NCBI GenBank assembly: GCA_012295275.1
Contig: CM022669.1
Span: 19,251,091 to 19,315,090, forward strand
From: Chrysomallon squamiferum
Taxonomy: Eukaryota; Mollusca; Gastropoda; Neomphalida; Peltospiridae
Direction: 5' to 3'
DNA length: 64,000 bases
Shown: positions 52,701 to 64,000 of the stretch, in pieces
Numbering within the stretch: position 1 is the stretch's first letter
Layout: each line of letters begins with the position of its first letter
Program-made: the position numbers and the translations under genes
The notes under the pieces: generated by a model
Databases searched by the model: none
What the model was told of the DNA's origin: nothing
Seen by the model: only the letters and a program-made list of their open reading frames with translations

Positions 52701-53385
52701 CAGTAAAATAGTTGCAGGAATAGATAATATCACATCAATGCTTGTAACAATAACACCAGAAAGTATACTGATATCTAAAACAGTACTATACAGTAAATGA
52801 GATGAGAAATTATGAACTTAATGCTAATAACAATAATAATAACATGCATATTGATATCTAAAGAAGAATACGGTATGTATTTGTCATATACTCTGTACAT
52901 TAAATGAACTGACAGGATACAGAATATCACATTAATGCTAGTAACCAGAACAATGACATTGCCATGTATACTGATGTCCAAAGAAGAACATACTATGAAT
53001 TTGTTTTGATTTATTTTTTTTGTCTTAATTTAGAGTGTACAGAAAATGATTCTAAACTAACTGAATTATCTCCTTTATCAACTTGTATTGTTGTTGTTAC
53101 TGTTATTATCATCATCATTAATACCATGATCATCATCATTATTGTCATCATTAATACCATCATCATCATCATTGTTATTATAATCATTATAATTTTTACA
53201 GTTTATTATTATCATTATCATCATCATTATTATGATCATTAATACCATGATCATCATTATTATTATTATTAGATATCATTATTGTGATCGTCATCTTTAT
53301 TATTATTATGATGTTATCATCATCATTATTACAATCATTATTATGATTCTTACAGTTTATTATTATCACTATCATTCTCATTATC

Positions 53386-53417
<32 letters not shown>

Positions 53418-53455
53418 ATTGAAATTATTTGTACCCATGACAAAGTTACTTTTTA
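49758..53455. other. Duplicated 3' flank of copy C
   Basis: From about 50640 it matches 20.5-22.1 kb and 34.5-36.3 kb. About 52380-52760 holds several tandem repeats of a roughly 110-base unit (with AATAGNTGCAGGAATAGATAATATCACA cores) that is present only once or twice in the other units. An ATC/ATT tract lies at about 53100-53415. No gene is supported. Confidence 0.6.
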
Positions 53456-53457
53456 TT
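53452..53457 (-). terminator. Poly(A) signal overlapping the stop codon of copy C
   Basis: On minus, TTGTAATAAAAAG contains the TAA stop and an AATAAA that overlaps it by two bases. This would give a 3' UTR of only a few dozen bases. Plausible but unproven; other AATAAA-like strings are common in this AT-rich DNA. Confidence 0.4.
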
Positions 53458-53856
53458 ACAATCTGTCAACTGCATGTGAAAATTTCATCAATTCTTCCAA
53501 ACTGCACAGTTCAAGTTTTCTCTCAAGATATCCAAAATAAAATTCTGGAGCCTGGAAAAACAAAAGTATTGAATATTTACATTAAACATATTCTGAAAAT
53601 GTAACACAAAAATGGTGCACTTCTAGTAGTTTGGTGATAATCAAATTTTAAGATAATTTTAATTAAATATGAAGATTCTTATGATGTGCAGTTATAAAAA
53701 AAAAAGAAGAAGAGAAATTAATTAATAGTTAATTCATTATAATGCAGACTCAAAACTTTTCAATATTTTTATATTTGAAAACCATAATGTGAGAAAAACG
53801 AACCATGAAGCAACTGCAGTTAATAATTTGCTGTGTATGATAACTAATACAAAAAA

Positions 53857-53908
<52 letters not shown>

Positions 53909-56900
53909 TAAAATACTGTAGAAAGTCTGTTATTTAACAATGCCTTAAATAATAATAATAATCATAATAATAATAAAAACAGGTAATCTGTAGCTGCTGA
54001 GGAAAGATTATATGTATGCATATATATATAATATAATAATAGTGTTTGTATTATTTATTTATGTATTTATTTCATTTGATGTGGGGATTTTTAAACTACA
54101 ATTTTAAAAAGTAAGAAACAAACAAACCCTGAGTGACAGTTTTTGTAAGAACTCTAACTGTTCTCCAGTCAGCTTCTTCAATGAGGTGTTACTGAAACAA
54201 ATCAGTGAGGAATACAGTATGTATTTGTCATACTCTGTCCATTAAATCAATTGACAGGTTACAGAATATCGCATTAGTGCTAATAACCAGAACAGTGACA
54301 GCCATGTATACCGATCTCCAAAGAACTTACTCTGTATTTGTTTTAATATATTTTGTTGTTTTAATTTAGAATTTTACAGAAGATGGTTCTGAACTAACTG
54401 AATTATCTCCTTTTTCGTCTTATATTGTTGTTGTTATTGTTATTATCATCATCATTACAAATACAGTGACAAATATAATTTGTTTTATCACACATCTCTA
54501 AAACAACTTAATTAAATGTTGGTTATACATGCAAATTTAAGCTTGTGTGTTTGTGTCTGTCTGTGTGTATGTGTGCCTCTGAGTTTGTATCTGAGAGTGT
54601 TGTGACTGTGTTGTGTCTGTGTGTGTGTATGTGTTTGTATGTGTATATGCATATATATATATTTATATATATATTTGTGTATTACTGAGCTATGGCAGAT
54701 AATTTTTTGTATCTATTTATATGATGAGTGAAGAACTGAAAAGTTGCTGTGTATCTAATCTGTATATTTATTAACTGTTTCATAGATTTATGATATCTGT
54801 CAGTGACAATTAAAATATTACTAATGTACTAGGAAGGATAATAACAGCATTAAATATTCATTTCACTCTTACTGTATCATTAATATTACTGTTTTAGGAA
54901 GGTGTCTATTTAAAAAAAAAAAAAAAAGATATAAAAAAGATAGTATAATAATAATAAAAAAACAACCCAAAATAACATTATCTGGGAATGATCAAAATAT
55001 AATAAAACTATTTGTTAACACCATCAGCCATCCACTTAAATTTGTTTTCTGCCATTTACGTCCAGTCCTGTGTCCAGCCCTATGTCCAGAAACCTGTTCT
55101 TACCTGGTCAATTTGTTTTTCTGCAGCCAGTTCTGGACATCTTTGCCTGACCATTGAGCCACTGTTGCTCCTTTTCCAGCCTGAAGTGAGGCAGACTTTA
55201 TGACAGCTATCTGACTCTCTTCATGCTGAAACAGATCATTTTTGACATTAAATTCAGATTCACAGTATTATTTTACGAATCCAGTAATCAGCATAACATT
55301 ATAATATATAGTATAATGTAATGTGATGTACATCAAAGTATTATAAACAAGTTCTGTGTTTAGTGTACTTGTTTCAGAACCATAAATAATTTATCCTGCA
55401 TATCTGTTTCTCATTAAGAGTTAAAAGCAATGAAACAAAAGATAATAATGGAGAAGAAGACTAGCTATTTTGTGTTTATTTAGTTTATTTATTATTATTT
55501 CATTTTATTTATTTATATATTTATTTCTTTATTTACTTTTTTATTTTGATTATTCAGTTAATTAATTAATCAGTTAATTTATAATTAATATATTACAATA
55601 CAAACTGTAGGTAATTCTGCTTGCAATGTTTTGCCTCTACTTCCAAGCTCCTTTATCAGATGCTCTATTTTTGTCTCAAACTGATATTTGCCACTGAATT
55701 CAAAAAAGAGTTTGGTCCCCTTGATCATTCCCAGCCAACCATCAGGTTTGTATCCTTTCTCCATCAGAAGTGGTACAATATCTTTCTTCAGTGAAAATGC
55801 ATATTCAGCTTCTGTTCATTCAAAAAATATAATAGGAATAATACCACACCACAACCACCAGTACAACTCCAACTACTATTACTTCTACTACTATCATCAC
55901 CACCACTACTACTACCATTTCCATCACAGTACTACCACCATTACTGCTACCACTACTATCACCACTACTACTACTGCTACAACCACCAGCACTATCACTA
56001 CTACTGCTACAACCACCAGCACTATCACTACTACTGTGACTACTACAGGACTATCACTATTACTGCTACCTAGACTACCACTATCACTACCACTACCACC
56101 ACCACCAGTATTACCAATACTAGCTGTACCAATACTACTACTACTATCCCACTACAACTACTGCTACTGTTACTACTATCACCACTACCATTATCAGTAA
56201 CACCACTGCCACTACTACTACTACTTCAACCAACTACCACTGCCACTACTACCACCACCATTACCACTAGCATCTGTACCACTACAGCTACCACTACCAC
56301 TGCAATAACCACTAGCACCACAACCACACAACTACTACTGCCACTACTACCAATTCTAGCCAATACTATAAATAGAACTAACCATTTCTGCAGTTCTGAC
56401 TTTGTTTGTAACGGTCTGACATACAGATGAGAACAACAGCAGCGTTCTCAACAGCTTCTGCCATTGCCTGTAGAGTGGATCCACCCATATTGTCCACATC
56501 CATCCACACATGGAAGTTAGCTCTCTTCAAAGCCTCCTTCACCTGAGAAGCAAACAAGAGCACATAACTCTAATTATAAAATAATAAATATTAACATATT
56601 GTGTTTTATGAGCCTCCATCAGCGAAAGTAATATTTAAAAAATAAATATTGTAAATTTTAATTATTGTATTTTGACAGGAAAATTAGCTGTTTTTAGACA
56701 TCTTTTATAAAGTGGACTACACAGGAAAAAATAAATTTGTCTTAAAAGAATAGTTACATTTTCTTTAATAAGCTGATGAAAATAATTTAGTAAAAGAAGT
56801 AAATAACTGAATGATGTGTTGTTCACTGAAACAAGAACACACACACACACACACACGTACATCACTTAACATATTTTCAAGCCTGGATGAACATGTATAC

Positions 56901-57394
56901 ACTTTATTTTTTACCTGTATGACTTTCTTTTGTTCAGTCCATGCATAACTTATCATAATGTGTCCTGTGGGTTTCTTTTCTGGTATAGAATTCTTTTTTA
57001 TAGAATCTGGAATAAACATTAACAATCATATTTAGTTTACCAATGTGAATTATTATCAATTCTTGCTACTTTTTTTTATTATTAATTTTATTATTCTTAT
57101 TTTTATTGCTATGTTGCAGCTGCTGCTTCTGCTGTGACTGTTGCAAATGCATTATTTTTATTATTGTTATTATTATTATTACTACTACTACTACTACTAC
57201 AAGTATTATTATTTTTTTTTTTTATTACTCTTATTATTATTATTATTATTATTACTTTTCGATACCTTCAAGTTTTTTCTCCCTTTCCTCTGAACCTAAA
57301 ACCCAGAGGGCACCACTGGCAGCCTTGGCGATATTTTTGTTTTGTGACTTGCTAACAGATTTGAGCAATGCCATTACTTCTTTGTCTTTCTACA

Positions 57395-57445
<51 letters not shown>

Positions 57446-60018
57446 GATAACAGAAATCAATCTCTTTTTTTTTGCCTTAGAAATGTACATGAAATATGCA
57501 GTATTCAAAATATGCTATGAAAAATAAAACATCATTTTTGTATAAAAAACAGGGAAAACCCTGAGAAATAAATAATAAATAAAAAAACAAATCTGTTGAC
57601 TTTACAAGCTATTTACTGAAATCGTTTGATGAATGAAAATAAGCTAAGAACTGATAAAATAAAGACATTTATTTTTTTTTCCCTTTGTTTAAGTTATTAT
57701 TATAATTATTAATTTATATAACATGGACAATATATACATTAGCAGAAATTTCAGATGTTTTTTTTTTCTTGTATTTTTTTTAAAGATTTTTAATGATATT
57801 TGTATCTCCTTAACAAAACAAAAGAAAATAATAATTACCATAACAGTAACATATGAACCATAAAATGTAATTTGCAAGAAAAAAGTGATAAAATAAAGAG
57901 GAATCTGATACACATGTTTATATTTTTTTTCTTTGTTTCATTTATTATTAAAATTATTAATTTATCAACAATATCTACATTAGCAGGAATTTCAGATGGG
58001 TCTTTTTATTGTTGCTTTTTTTATCACATTTATGCTTCCTTAACAAAAGAAACAAAAGAAAATAATAATTTAAATCACCTTAACATATGAAAAAAAGACC
58101 CCAAAAAACAAAAACAAAAGAGTTTAATATTTAATACTTACTAGAATTATCGTTTGGTTTTCTTTGTCAAACAACAGTTCCCAGATGCACTCAATAGCTG
58201 GTCTCTTTTCACCATCTTTTCCATTTTTCAAAATTTCCACTAACACAGGAAGTGTACCAATTTCCATCAACAATTTCTTGTTTTCGTCATTCTTTGCCAG
58301 ACCTTTCATACCTGCCACAAGTTCGTCCACAGCAAACCCATCGTATCGATGGTCAGTGCTTTTCCAGGCCTGTTTAATATACCTGAGTAAAAACCCATAC
58401 ACTTTCTTTTCGGCCATCAGAAGATGGTTCTGGTCCTCACTGATTATGTATGCAAGTGTCAAAAGCACAATCATCTTAACCTCTGAAATAGGTAAATAAA
58501 TACAATAATAAATAAATAAATAAATAAATAAATAAATTATGAAATAAAGAAAGAAAGAAAGTAAGAAATAAAAAAAAAAAGAAATTAAGAAATAAAGGAA
58601 GAAAAAAAGAAAAAAGCAGGCACTGCTATGTCACTGTTATAAAAAAATCATTTTGCAGAACAGTATATATATGACAGCTGCCAATTACTTCCCCTGTCAT
58701 TCTCATGCGTATATATTTATACATACTTGGCGAATCACATTTGAGGAAAGGAATGATGCAGGTCACTGCATCCAGGCTGCGAAAGATCTGACGAGTGGCT
58801 GGACTCTTAGAACAGTTGTGAATGGCCCCCATTGCAGATTCAAAGATATAAAGTATTTTCTGCAAAACAGGACAGTTTCTCTCAGTAGGAATGGTTCTTT
58901 ATTTCTTGAATTAATATTGATATAATAATGCAAGGGTAAAAAGTGATTTTAACAAGATAGAAAATATATAACCATTCAGACAGACAAATACAAAAAGCTG
59001 GAGACGTCGATGGATGGATTTACAGATGAATAGAAGACAAACACATATAAATACAAGTTGCATAAAGAGATGAATAAAAAAATATGACAAAGACAGACGT
59101 ACAGATGGACAAATGAATAAAAAGGAAGATAAACACAGATGGATAGATGGACAGATGAATAAAAAGTAATATAAAGACAGATGGATAGATGGACAGATGC
59201 TTTGACATGTAAAGTAACAATATAAATATATACACATACTTTGGGTTCTGAAATATCATTTTGCATTGCTTTAAGATCCCGTATGTAGAACTTAAAGAAT
59301 CCAGTCTCTGCCAGGTATTCTGCAAACAACATGCTGGCATCCGTGTAGTTCCAAAGAAGTCCTCGAATACAGAAAATGGCTACCGTAGCTGGAACACCAA
59401 TGTTCTCATTAAGAATTGATTCTGTCACATATTCAATGCCAACCTCTTTCATCAACAGTTCGTACAGGTCACATAGCAGCTGTGTCATGTTAATTCTTAC
59501 CAAGTAGTCAGATAAAGCTTCTTTTTCTTCTTGTTTTGCAGTCAAAATATGACATTTCCACTGGTCTGATCAGATGATGTATTGTTTCATCTACTTCTCC
59601 AGAATCGACCATTTTACTTATTTCCACGGCCATGAAGTCAAATAATTCAAAAGTCTCTTTCAAATCTGGGAATTTTTCAATCAACAGTTTTGCTGCTTTC
59701 AGGTCATCGTCACTCTTTGCTGGAATTAGTATGACATCTTTGACCTCTGGAACAGATTCTTCATTCTCATCAGACCCAAAATATTTCTCCTTCATTTTGG
59801 GATTGTACAGTGGAGCATCAACTTCATCTTTGGTCTCTGGTATAATTGAATCTTCTGTTGATGATTTTTTTAATTTTTCATCAGTTGCAGTCACAGCACA
59901 AGACTTCCTAAGTGACAAAGTTGATGATTTCTGACTGATCTTTTCTGCAAAATGAAGAATATAATTCAGAAATAAAAAGAGTTTTATAATGGACATGTGT
60001 GTATATGGGGGTATTTGT

Positions 60019-60061
<43 letters not shown>

Positions 60062-61581
60062 GACCCAGACATATACCTACAGACATATATGCATGCATAA
60101 ATGTACATACATATGCACATACATCATTAACTCAGACAGGTTGCTGAATGAATAGTTTAAGTGTAAGAATGAAGTGAAGAAACAAATGTAATTGTTATTG
60201 CTAAGTAAATTCTGTGGCAACCTGAATCAAAATAATTACAACAGAATTACATTAATTTAAATATTAAAATTATAAACATTTCTTACCTGTGTTCTTATCT
60301 GATGTATTTTTGAGAGACGATTTTGATGATGTTCTACCTAGCAAGTAGAAATAGAAAATTTAAATAAATATTCTCTACTGGTTCTACCTAAAAAACGGAA
60401 AATAATTAAATTTAAATAATCATGTCTAAATTTTATTTTATTTTTTTCGTTTTTTTTTTTTTTTTAGCAAAAATGGAAATATACAGTGACCAAAACAACA
60501 GCATTTTGTAAATGAAAAACTGAGATGCAGCATTCTGAAGTGTGTAGCACAACAACAGTACAGCCACTTTGAAGCCTTACACCGAATATTAATCGGTTTT
60601 TTTGTAATGTGTAATACATCGAAAGAAAGAAGAAAACAAAACACATCCTGCTTATTTATGTCAATCACATGCATAAAATTATTTTAATTTGTACTGCAGA
60701 TTCTAATATAAAGAAATATAATATTTAGTTAAATAAAGATGCATGGAAGAACGAACTGAAGGAACAACACTGCAGTGTTTGAGAAAGCAATCATGGATTT
60801 TAGAGACAAGCGTCACAGTTGATGTACATGGCTTATTCAGGAGCCTCAGGCAAACAAGGTCAACCTGTGTGTCATATTAGCAATTGTAAGACATGATATT
60901 ATTGTAATTAATTTACAAAGCTGTAAACATTTAATTACTTGCACTCCGAATTGGCTCCTTTTTGAGAGAAGATGTTGATGATGTTCTGCTGGTTCTACCT
61001 AACAAGTGGAAATACAAAATTTAAATACAAATTTTAAATACAAAATTTAAATACCTCTTTTCCATTCATTTTCACTGTGATTGATTATAAATATTGTTTT
61101 TTCCTATTCAAAAGTTTGTCAATGGATATTTGGGAAGATCTCTTTGATAACTCTATTATTTTTAGATATGTTTTTGTCAAGTGGGTTACTGGAAGAAAGG
61201 GTCATATTGTAGAATGGGGAAATATCAGCCATTTTATGTATTATGAAGTTCTTGCAAGCTTTGTTCATATTAAGTATTCAAGTTGGGGACTGTACTGTTG
61301 AAATTATTATTATTATTATTTTATGATGTTTAAGTCTGGAAGTATTTCTTTTTTTATCATCTTGATGTGGACAGCCATTTACCCTCATCTTTTGATGCTC
61401 TTCTCTTTACTTCATGCTCTGTCTGTTTGTCTGTCGTGTCAGGTTCGTTAGGTACTCGTCGAAACCGAAACATCTCAAAGTCTGCTGTGTGTGATTTAGC
61501 TGTTTCCTCTTCTTTCAGTTCGGGTTCCAATTTTGCTTCAGCTTCTGACGTAGATTTTGCCATACTGCTGGTGGTTCCCAT
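53456..61581 (-). CDS. ARM-TIR-SAM paralogue C, full set of exons, one frameshift
   Basis: Exons on minus: 61383-61581, 60939-60998, 60287-60337, 59240-59944, 58727-58859, 58142-58482, 57266-57389, 56915-57006, 56383-56542, 55606-55811, 55104-55225, 54128-54191 and 53456-53551. All junction phases agree, about 784 residues. Exon 4 lacks 2 bases near 59540 (after YFD) relative to A and B, so the frame breaks there. N-terminus MGTTSS (possible myristoylation), acidic/Lys-rich to about 190, helical region about 190-339, ARM about 340-538. TIR about 545-690: HIMISYAW, VWMDVDNMGGST, VVLICMS, CRNEAEYA with putative catalytic Glu, GWLGMIKGTKLFFEF. SAM-like about 700-755: WSGKDVQNWL, LKKLTGEQLEFL. 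C-terminus about 754-784. If exon 10 is not spliced at its GTTTGT donor, a stop follows after LPTVCIVIY, giving a SAM-less form. Confidence 0.75.
55104..55225 (-). other. SAM-like exon unique to copy C
   Basis: CAG acceptor, GTAAGA donor, phase 0 to 2. It encodes about 40 residues with the W-S-x-x-D-V-x-x-W-L pattern that opens SAM domains. The matching segment is deleted in copy B (between about 37510 and 37530) and in copy A. Confidence 0.65.
55850..56350. repeat. Imperfect (CTA/CCA)n tract in a TIR intron of copy C
   Basis: Compound ACT/ACC/GCT trinucleotide repeat in the intron between the second and third TIR exons. It is homologous in position to the copy B tract, with an internal repeated stretch of about 30 bases (ACTACTGCTACAACCACCAG). 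Confidence 0.9.
57397..57435. repeat. Poly-A tract
   Basis: An A run of about 39 bases just upstream of exon 7 of copy C. Such runs are error-prone in sequencing, which matters for judging nearby small indels. Confidence 0.95.
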
Positions 61582-62587
61582 GATGCAACACGCTATTCAA
61601 ACATGTTTATTTGCAGTATCTGGAACAAAAATGAAAACTGACAATGAATAATACGTTGGGCTGCAAATGTCACATTCTTTTATGTTTAATTTTTTAATTG
61701 TTTTTTTTTTTTCTCTCTGAAATCTGGGCTAGATAGAGATTTTGTGGATGTTGTTTTTATTAACATCACGTTATTACATATATACATACTTATTCATGTA
61801 AATAAATATACACATACACACAACATAAATACTTACATGCATACATATATACATACATACAAAAAACCCCACAAAAAAACAACATTTAAACATATATAAA
61901 CGTACATATGCTTTTATATAGTCTATCCATTTGTAATTAATGTTTCATATATACGTGTTTAACAAGCCAAGGCCACCAATGTTAAGATCAATAAGAAGTA
62001 ATAAATTATAAATAATGATGGATGTCGGCTTAGAAGAGTTTTCTGGCTAAGTAAGAATTTCAGTGTTATAAAAGTGACTTACCTTATAGTTCAGGTAACA
62101 TATATTAATATACTGTAAATCATAACAAATGACATTTATTTATTTATTTTTTTTAATTTTCGGTTTTAAAATAATGCAAAACAAATTCCGTTGTTTACCG
62201 CTCGCACCATAGTGAAGTAAACACAAGATAAGATAACTCTCATCGGTGAGCATTAATCTATTTATAGATCCGGTAATTTCCAATTTCTACGCAGCATGTG
62301 TGTTGCCATGGCAGGAATAAAAAAATTATAAAAGATCCGACATAAAAAAAAAAAAAAAAGAAGATAATAATAATAATAATATATATATATATTTTTTTTT
62401 TAAATAAAATTTTAAGTTTATTAGTCATGTTTAATTTCTGAATATATTTTGTAAACATTTTCAAATATATTTTTAATTATTATTTATTTTTTGTTTTTGT
62501 TTTTAATTATTATTGCATTCGATATTATTTTGTCCTCTTTTTATCTTTTTATTCATTCATCGTTGTATTACTACTACTACTACTACT

Positions 62588-62622
<35 letters not shown>

Positions 62623-62833
62623 CAACAACAACAAAAATAATAGTATTGGAAATGTGTTAAAAATATAAAATATTAAACTGATTATTTGGGACAAAGCAAT
62701 GTATATTTCGTAATAATAATAAAAAATATTTCTCTTTTCTTTTCATATATTTCTTCTTTTTTTTCAACCTGTTACCAGTACAATCACCAAAAAAATGGTG
62801 GAAATAAAGCTAGGGACTTTTGGAACTTAAGTT
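61582..62833. other. Divergent intergenic region between copy C and the WD-repeat gene
   Basis: About 1.25 kb of AT-rich sequence between two divergently transcribed starts. It contains an X-box-like palindrome (62302-62315) and trinucleotide tracts at about 62569-62640. No gene is supported. Confidence 0.6.
62302..62315. promoter_or_regulatory. RFX X-box-like palindrome
   Basis: GTTGCCATGGCAGG differs from the perfect X-box GTTGCCATGGCAAC only in its last two bases. It lies about 560 bases upstream of the WD-gene leader. RFX factors typically drive cilia genes; the link is inference. Confidence 0.45.
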
Positions 62834-62843
62834 ACGCATGCGC
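62834..62843 (+). promoter_or_regulatory. NRF1-like site in the WD-gene promoter
   Basis: ACGCATGCGC matches the palindromic NRF1 core. It is followed directly by GGTTGCCAA (an X-box half-site) and, about 20 bases on, by an ATGGCAGCC context resembling a YY1 site. The whole block is conserved in the unit 2 copy (45315-45324 onward), although the gene behind it there is broken. Confidence 0.55.
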
Positions 62844-62862
62844 GGTTGCCAAGAAATACAAT

Positions 62863-62955
62863 ATGGCAGCCGCCGTTAGACAAATTCAGTTTGATGTTAA
62901 TATTTTAATAAAATATGAATGCTATGAAGAGAAATATTTGTTTCTGATAACGTAG
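62863..62955 (+). CDS. Conserved leader ORF (uORF) of the WD-repeat gene
   Basis: A 30-codon ORF starting MAAAVRQIQF and ending KYLFLIT before TAG. It is in frame with the WD start 111 bases further on, but the TAG separates them. The unit 2 copy (45345-45431) keeps start, stop and frame, differing by a 6-base deletion and a few substitutions. It could be a regulatory uORF or a tiny independent protein; it may also be conserved only because it overlaps promoter elements. Confidence 0.4.
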   Translation: MAAAVRQIQFDVNILIKYECYEEKYLFLIT

Positions 62956-62973
62956 GCACTAACTATTTTAAAA

Positions 62974-63771
62974 ATGGCCATGGAAAAACAATATGTCATC
63001 CGTGATACTCACGGACGACCAATAACTGCAGTCGGTTATAATCCCATCCGTCGTGAAATTTTCATGGGATGCGAAGGTAAACTTTTTGTATTATAACAGA
63101 AATAATGGAATAATGTTCATTCATTCATGATTTCGTTACATTGATATCAGCTGATAATCAGCATCTGGCACATATCTTTGAATTATCATTACTGACACTT
63201 ATTTTTGTTTTCGGAGGGGGCTGTTCAGTAAGGTATGTTATAATTTCAAGGCCACCATCCCCTGGGTGAGTATACATATATTATTTAGCTGTTGTCATTA
63301 TAGTAAAGTAAAATAAATAATGCAGAAAATTTACAGTACAATAATTAATAATAATAGAAAGATTCCAAAATCATCACCATTCAGCTTCAGTAAATTTAGT
63401 TACAAATTAAAGTTGCAAAATTTTCTTCCCAAGCTAAAGATATTATGAGCTAATAGAATCTTAGACAATTCACTTAGATTCTAAACAGTTGACAAATGAA
63501 ATAAAAGCTATGAATAAATTTTATCAATATAGCAGTCAAAGATGCCAATGCACCAGGTTTGTATTTAAATTAATTTTTTTTTCTTTTACACTACATAGCA
63601 ATCCCCTTGTATGAACGTTGGTCCACACATGACATCACAATCACAGAGTCAGTTAATTTGAAATGCATTTTTACTTTCAGATGGACTGATAAAAATATTT
63701 GAATCTGAGACCGGCAAAGTAGTTCAAACATCTTCTGATCATGCAGGATGGGTTACTGACTTTATATTTTG
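62974..63771 (+). CDS. WD-repeat protein, first two coding exons
   Basis: Exon 62974-63076 starts MAMEKQYVIRD, continues ITAVGYNPIRREIFMGCE and joins at phase 1 to exon 63681-63771 (DGLIKIFESETGKVV...GWVTDFIFW, donor GTAACA). This is one beta-propeller blade pattern (a YNP stretch, then GCEDGLIKIFE with the usual GxxDGxIxIW-like strand, then the start of the next blade). The gene continues beyond the window. Which WDR family it belongs to cannot be decided from about 65 residues. Proximity of X-box-like sites would suit a ciliary WD protein (inference). Confidence 0.7.
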
Positions 63772-63792
63772 GTAACAATTTTATCTATAAAC

Positions 63793-63826
<34 letters not shown>

Positions 63827-64000
63827 ATTGTGTACTGTACTGTCAAGAAATATATATTTCTTACTGCTATATTGATTCCTGGGGTTTTATGGGTATTTTG
63901 TACTTTTTTCTTTTTTTTTGTTAACTGATTTAACATTGCATAGATAAAATCATAATTTAATTTTGAAAGTGTATATGTTTCAAATGTCATTACTTTATTA
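63772..64000. other. Intron sequence of the WD-repeat gene
   Basis: AT-rich, with an ATT tract at about 63796-63826. The next exon is outside the window. Confidence 0.6.

Larger units (their letters stand above)
50640..64000. repeat. Segmental duplication unit 3
   Basis: The visible homology starts near 50640 (matching 20480 and 34510), without the FASTKD5 exon. It carries ARM-TIR-SAM copy C and leads into the intact 5' end of the WD-repeat gene. This makes it the likeliest ancestral arrangement on that side. Confidence 0.7.

Noticed and set aside
58911-59340. Minus frames rich in HLSIYPSV repeats after exon 4 of copy C
   Set aside because: Intronic GATA/GACA-type minisatellite (AGACAGATGGATAGATGGAC) read in frame; the GTATGT donor precedes it.

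Overview
The window is animal nuclear DNA: AT-rich, with spliced genes, GT/AG introns full of (ATT)n, (CT)n, (GT)n and poly-T tracts, and several decayed transposons. A chitin synthase of the multi-pass metazoan type with a WGTRE motif, a multi-vWFA secreted protein and a tandem family of ARM-TIR proteins point to a lophotrochozoan, most likely a mollusc. I saw no prokaryotic operons, CRISPR arrays, rRNA or tRNA genes.

Left part. Eight exons of a chitin synthase gene run on + from the window edge to 6735. Exon 6, which carries the DGDVDF catalytic motif, holds a stop codon, inserted bases and a frameshift, and exon 8 has a second frameshift, so this copy looks recently inactivated or mis-assembled. 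Convergent to it (minus, about 8947-12960) is a secreted protein with a signal peptide, three vWFA domains and a Thr-rich linker; the third vWFA domain has lost its metal site. An intact six-exon FASTKD5-like mitochondrial RNA-binding gene follows on + (16056-19836).

Centre and right. From about 19.5 kb to the right edge the sequence is a tandem, diverged triplication of a 12-17 kb unit. Each unit carries one minus-strand gene of an N-terminal alpha-helical/ARM, TIR, SAM-like family: copy A 22901-25855, copy B 37793-44504, copy C 53456-61581. The copies have degenerated differently. A has lost all TIR and SAM exons. B keeps ARM and TIR but lost the SAM exon and two residues of the TIR BB-loop region. 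C has every domain but carries a 2-bp frameshift in exon 4. Flanking genes were caught in the duplication: a broken copy of the last FASTKD5 exon at 33871, and a broken copy of the 5' end of a WD-repeat gene at 45.3-46.4 kb, whose intact 5' end is at 62863-63771.

Mobile DNA. A Ty3/Gypsy-like LTR element (27640-29458) with TG...CA ends and a target duplication contains gag, protease and the beginning of reverse transcriptase, then a fragment of a transformer-2-like RRM/RS splicing factor in the same orientation. Two related Tigger/pogo-like fragments (31285, 49218) sit at matching places in units 1 and 2. A 2.4-kb insertion of unrecognised type interrupts an intron of copy B.

All gene models come from reading splice signals and phases by eye; no search or RNA evidence was available.
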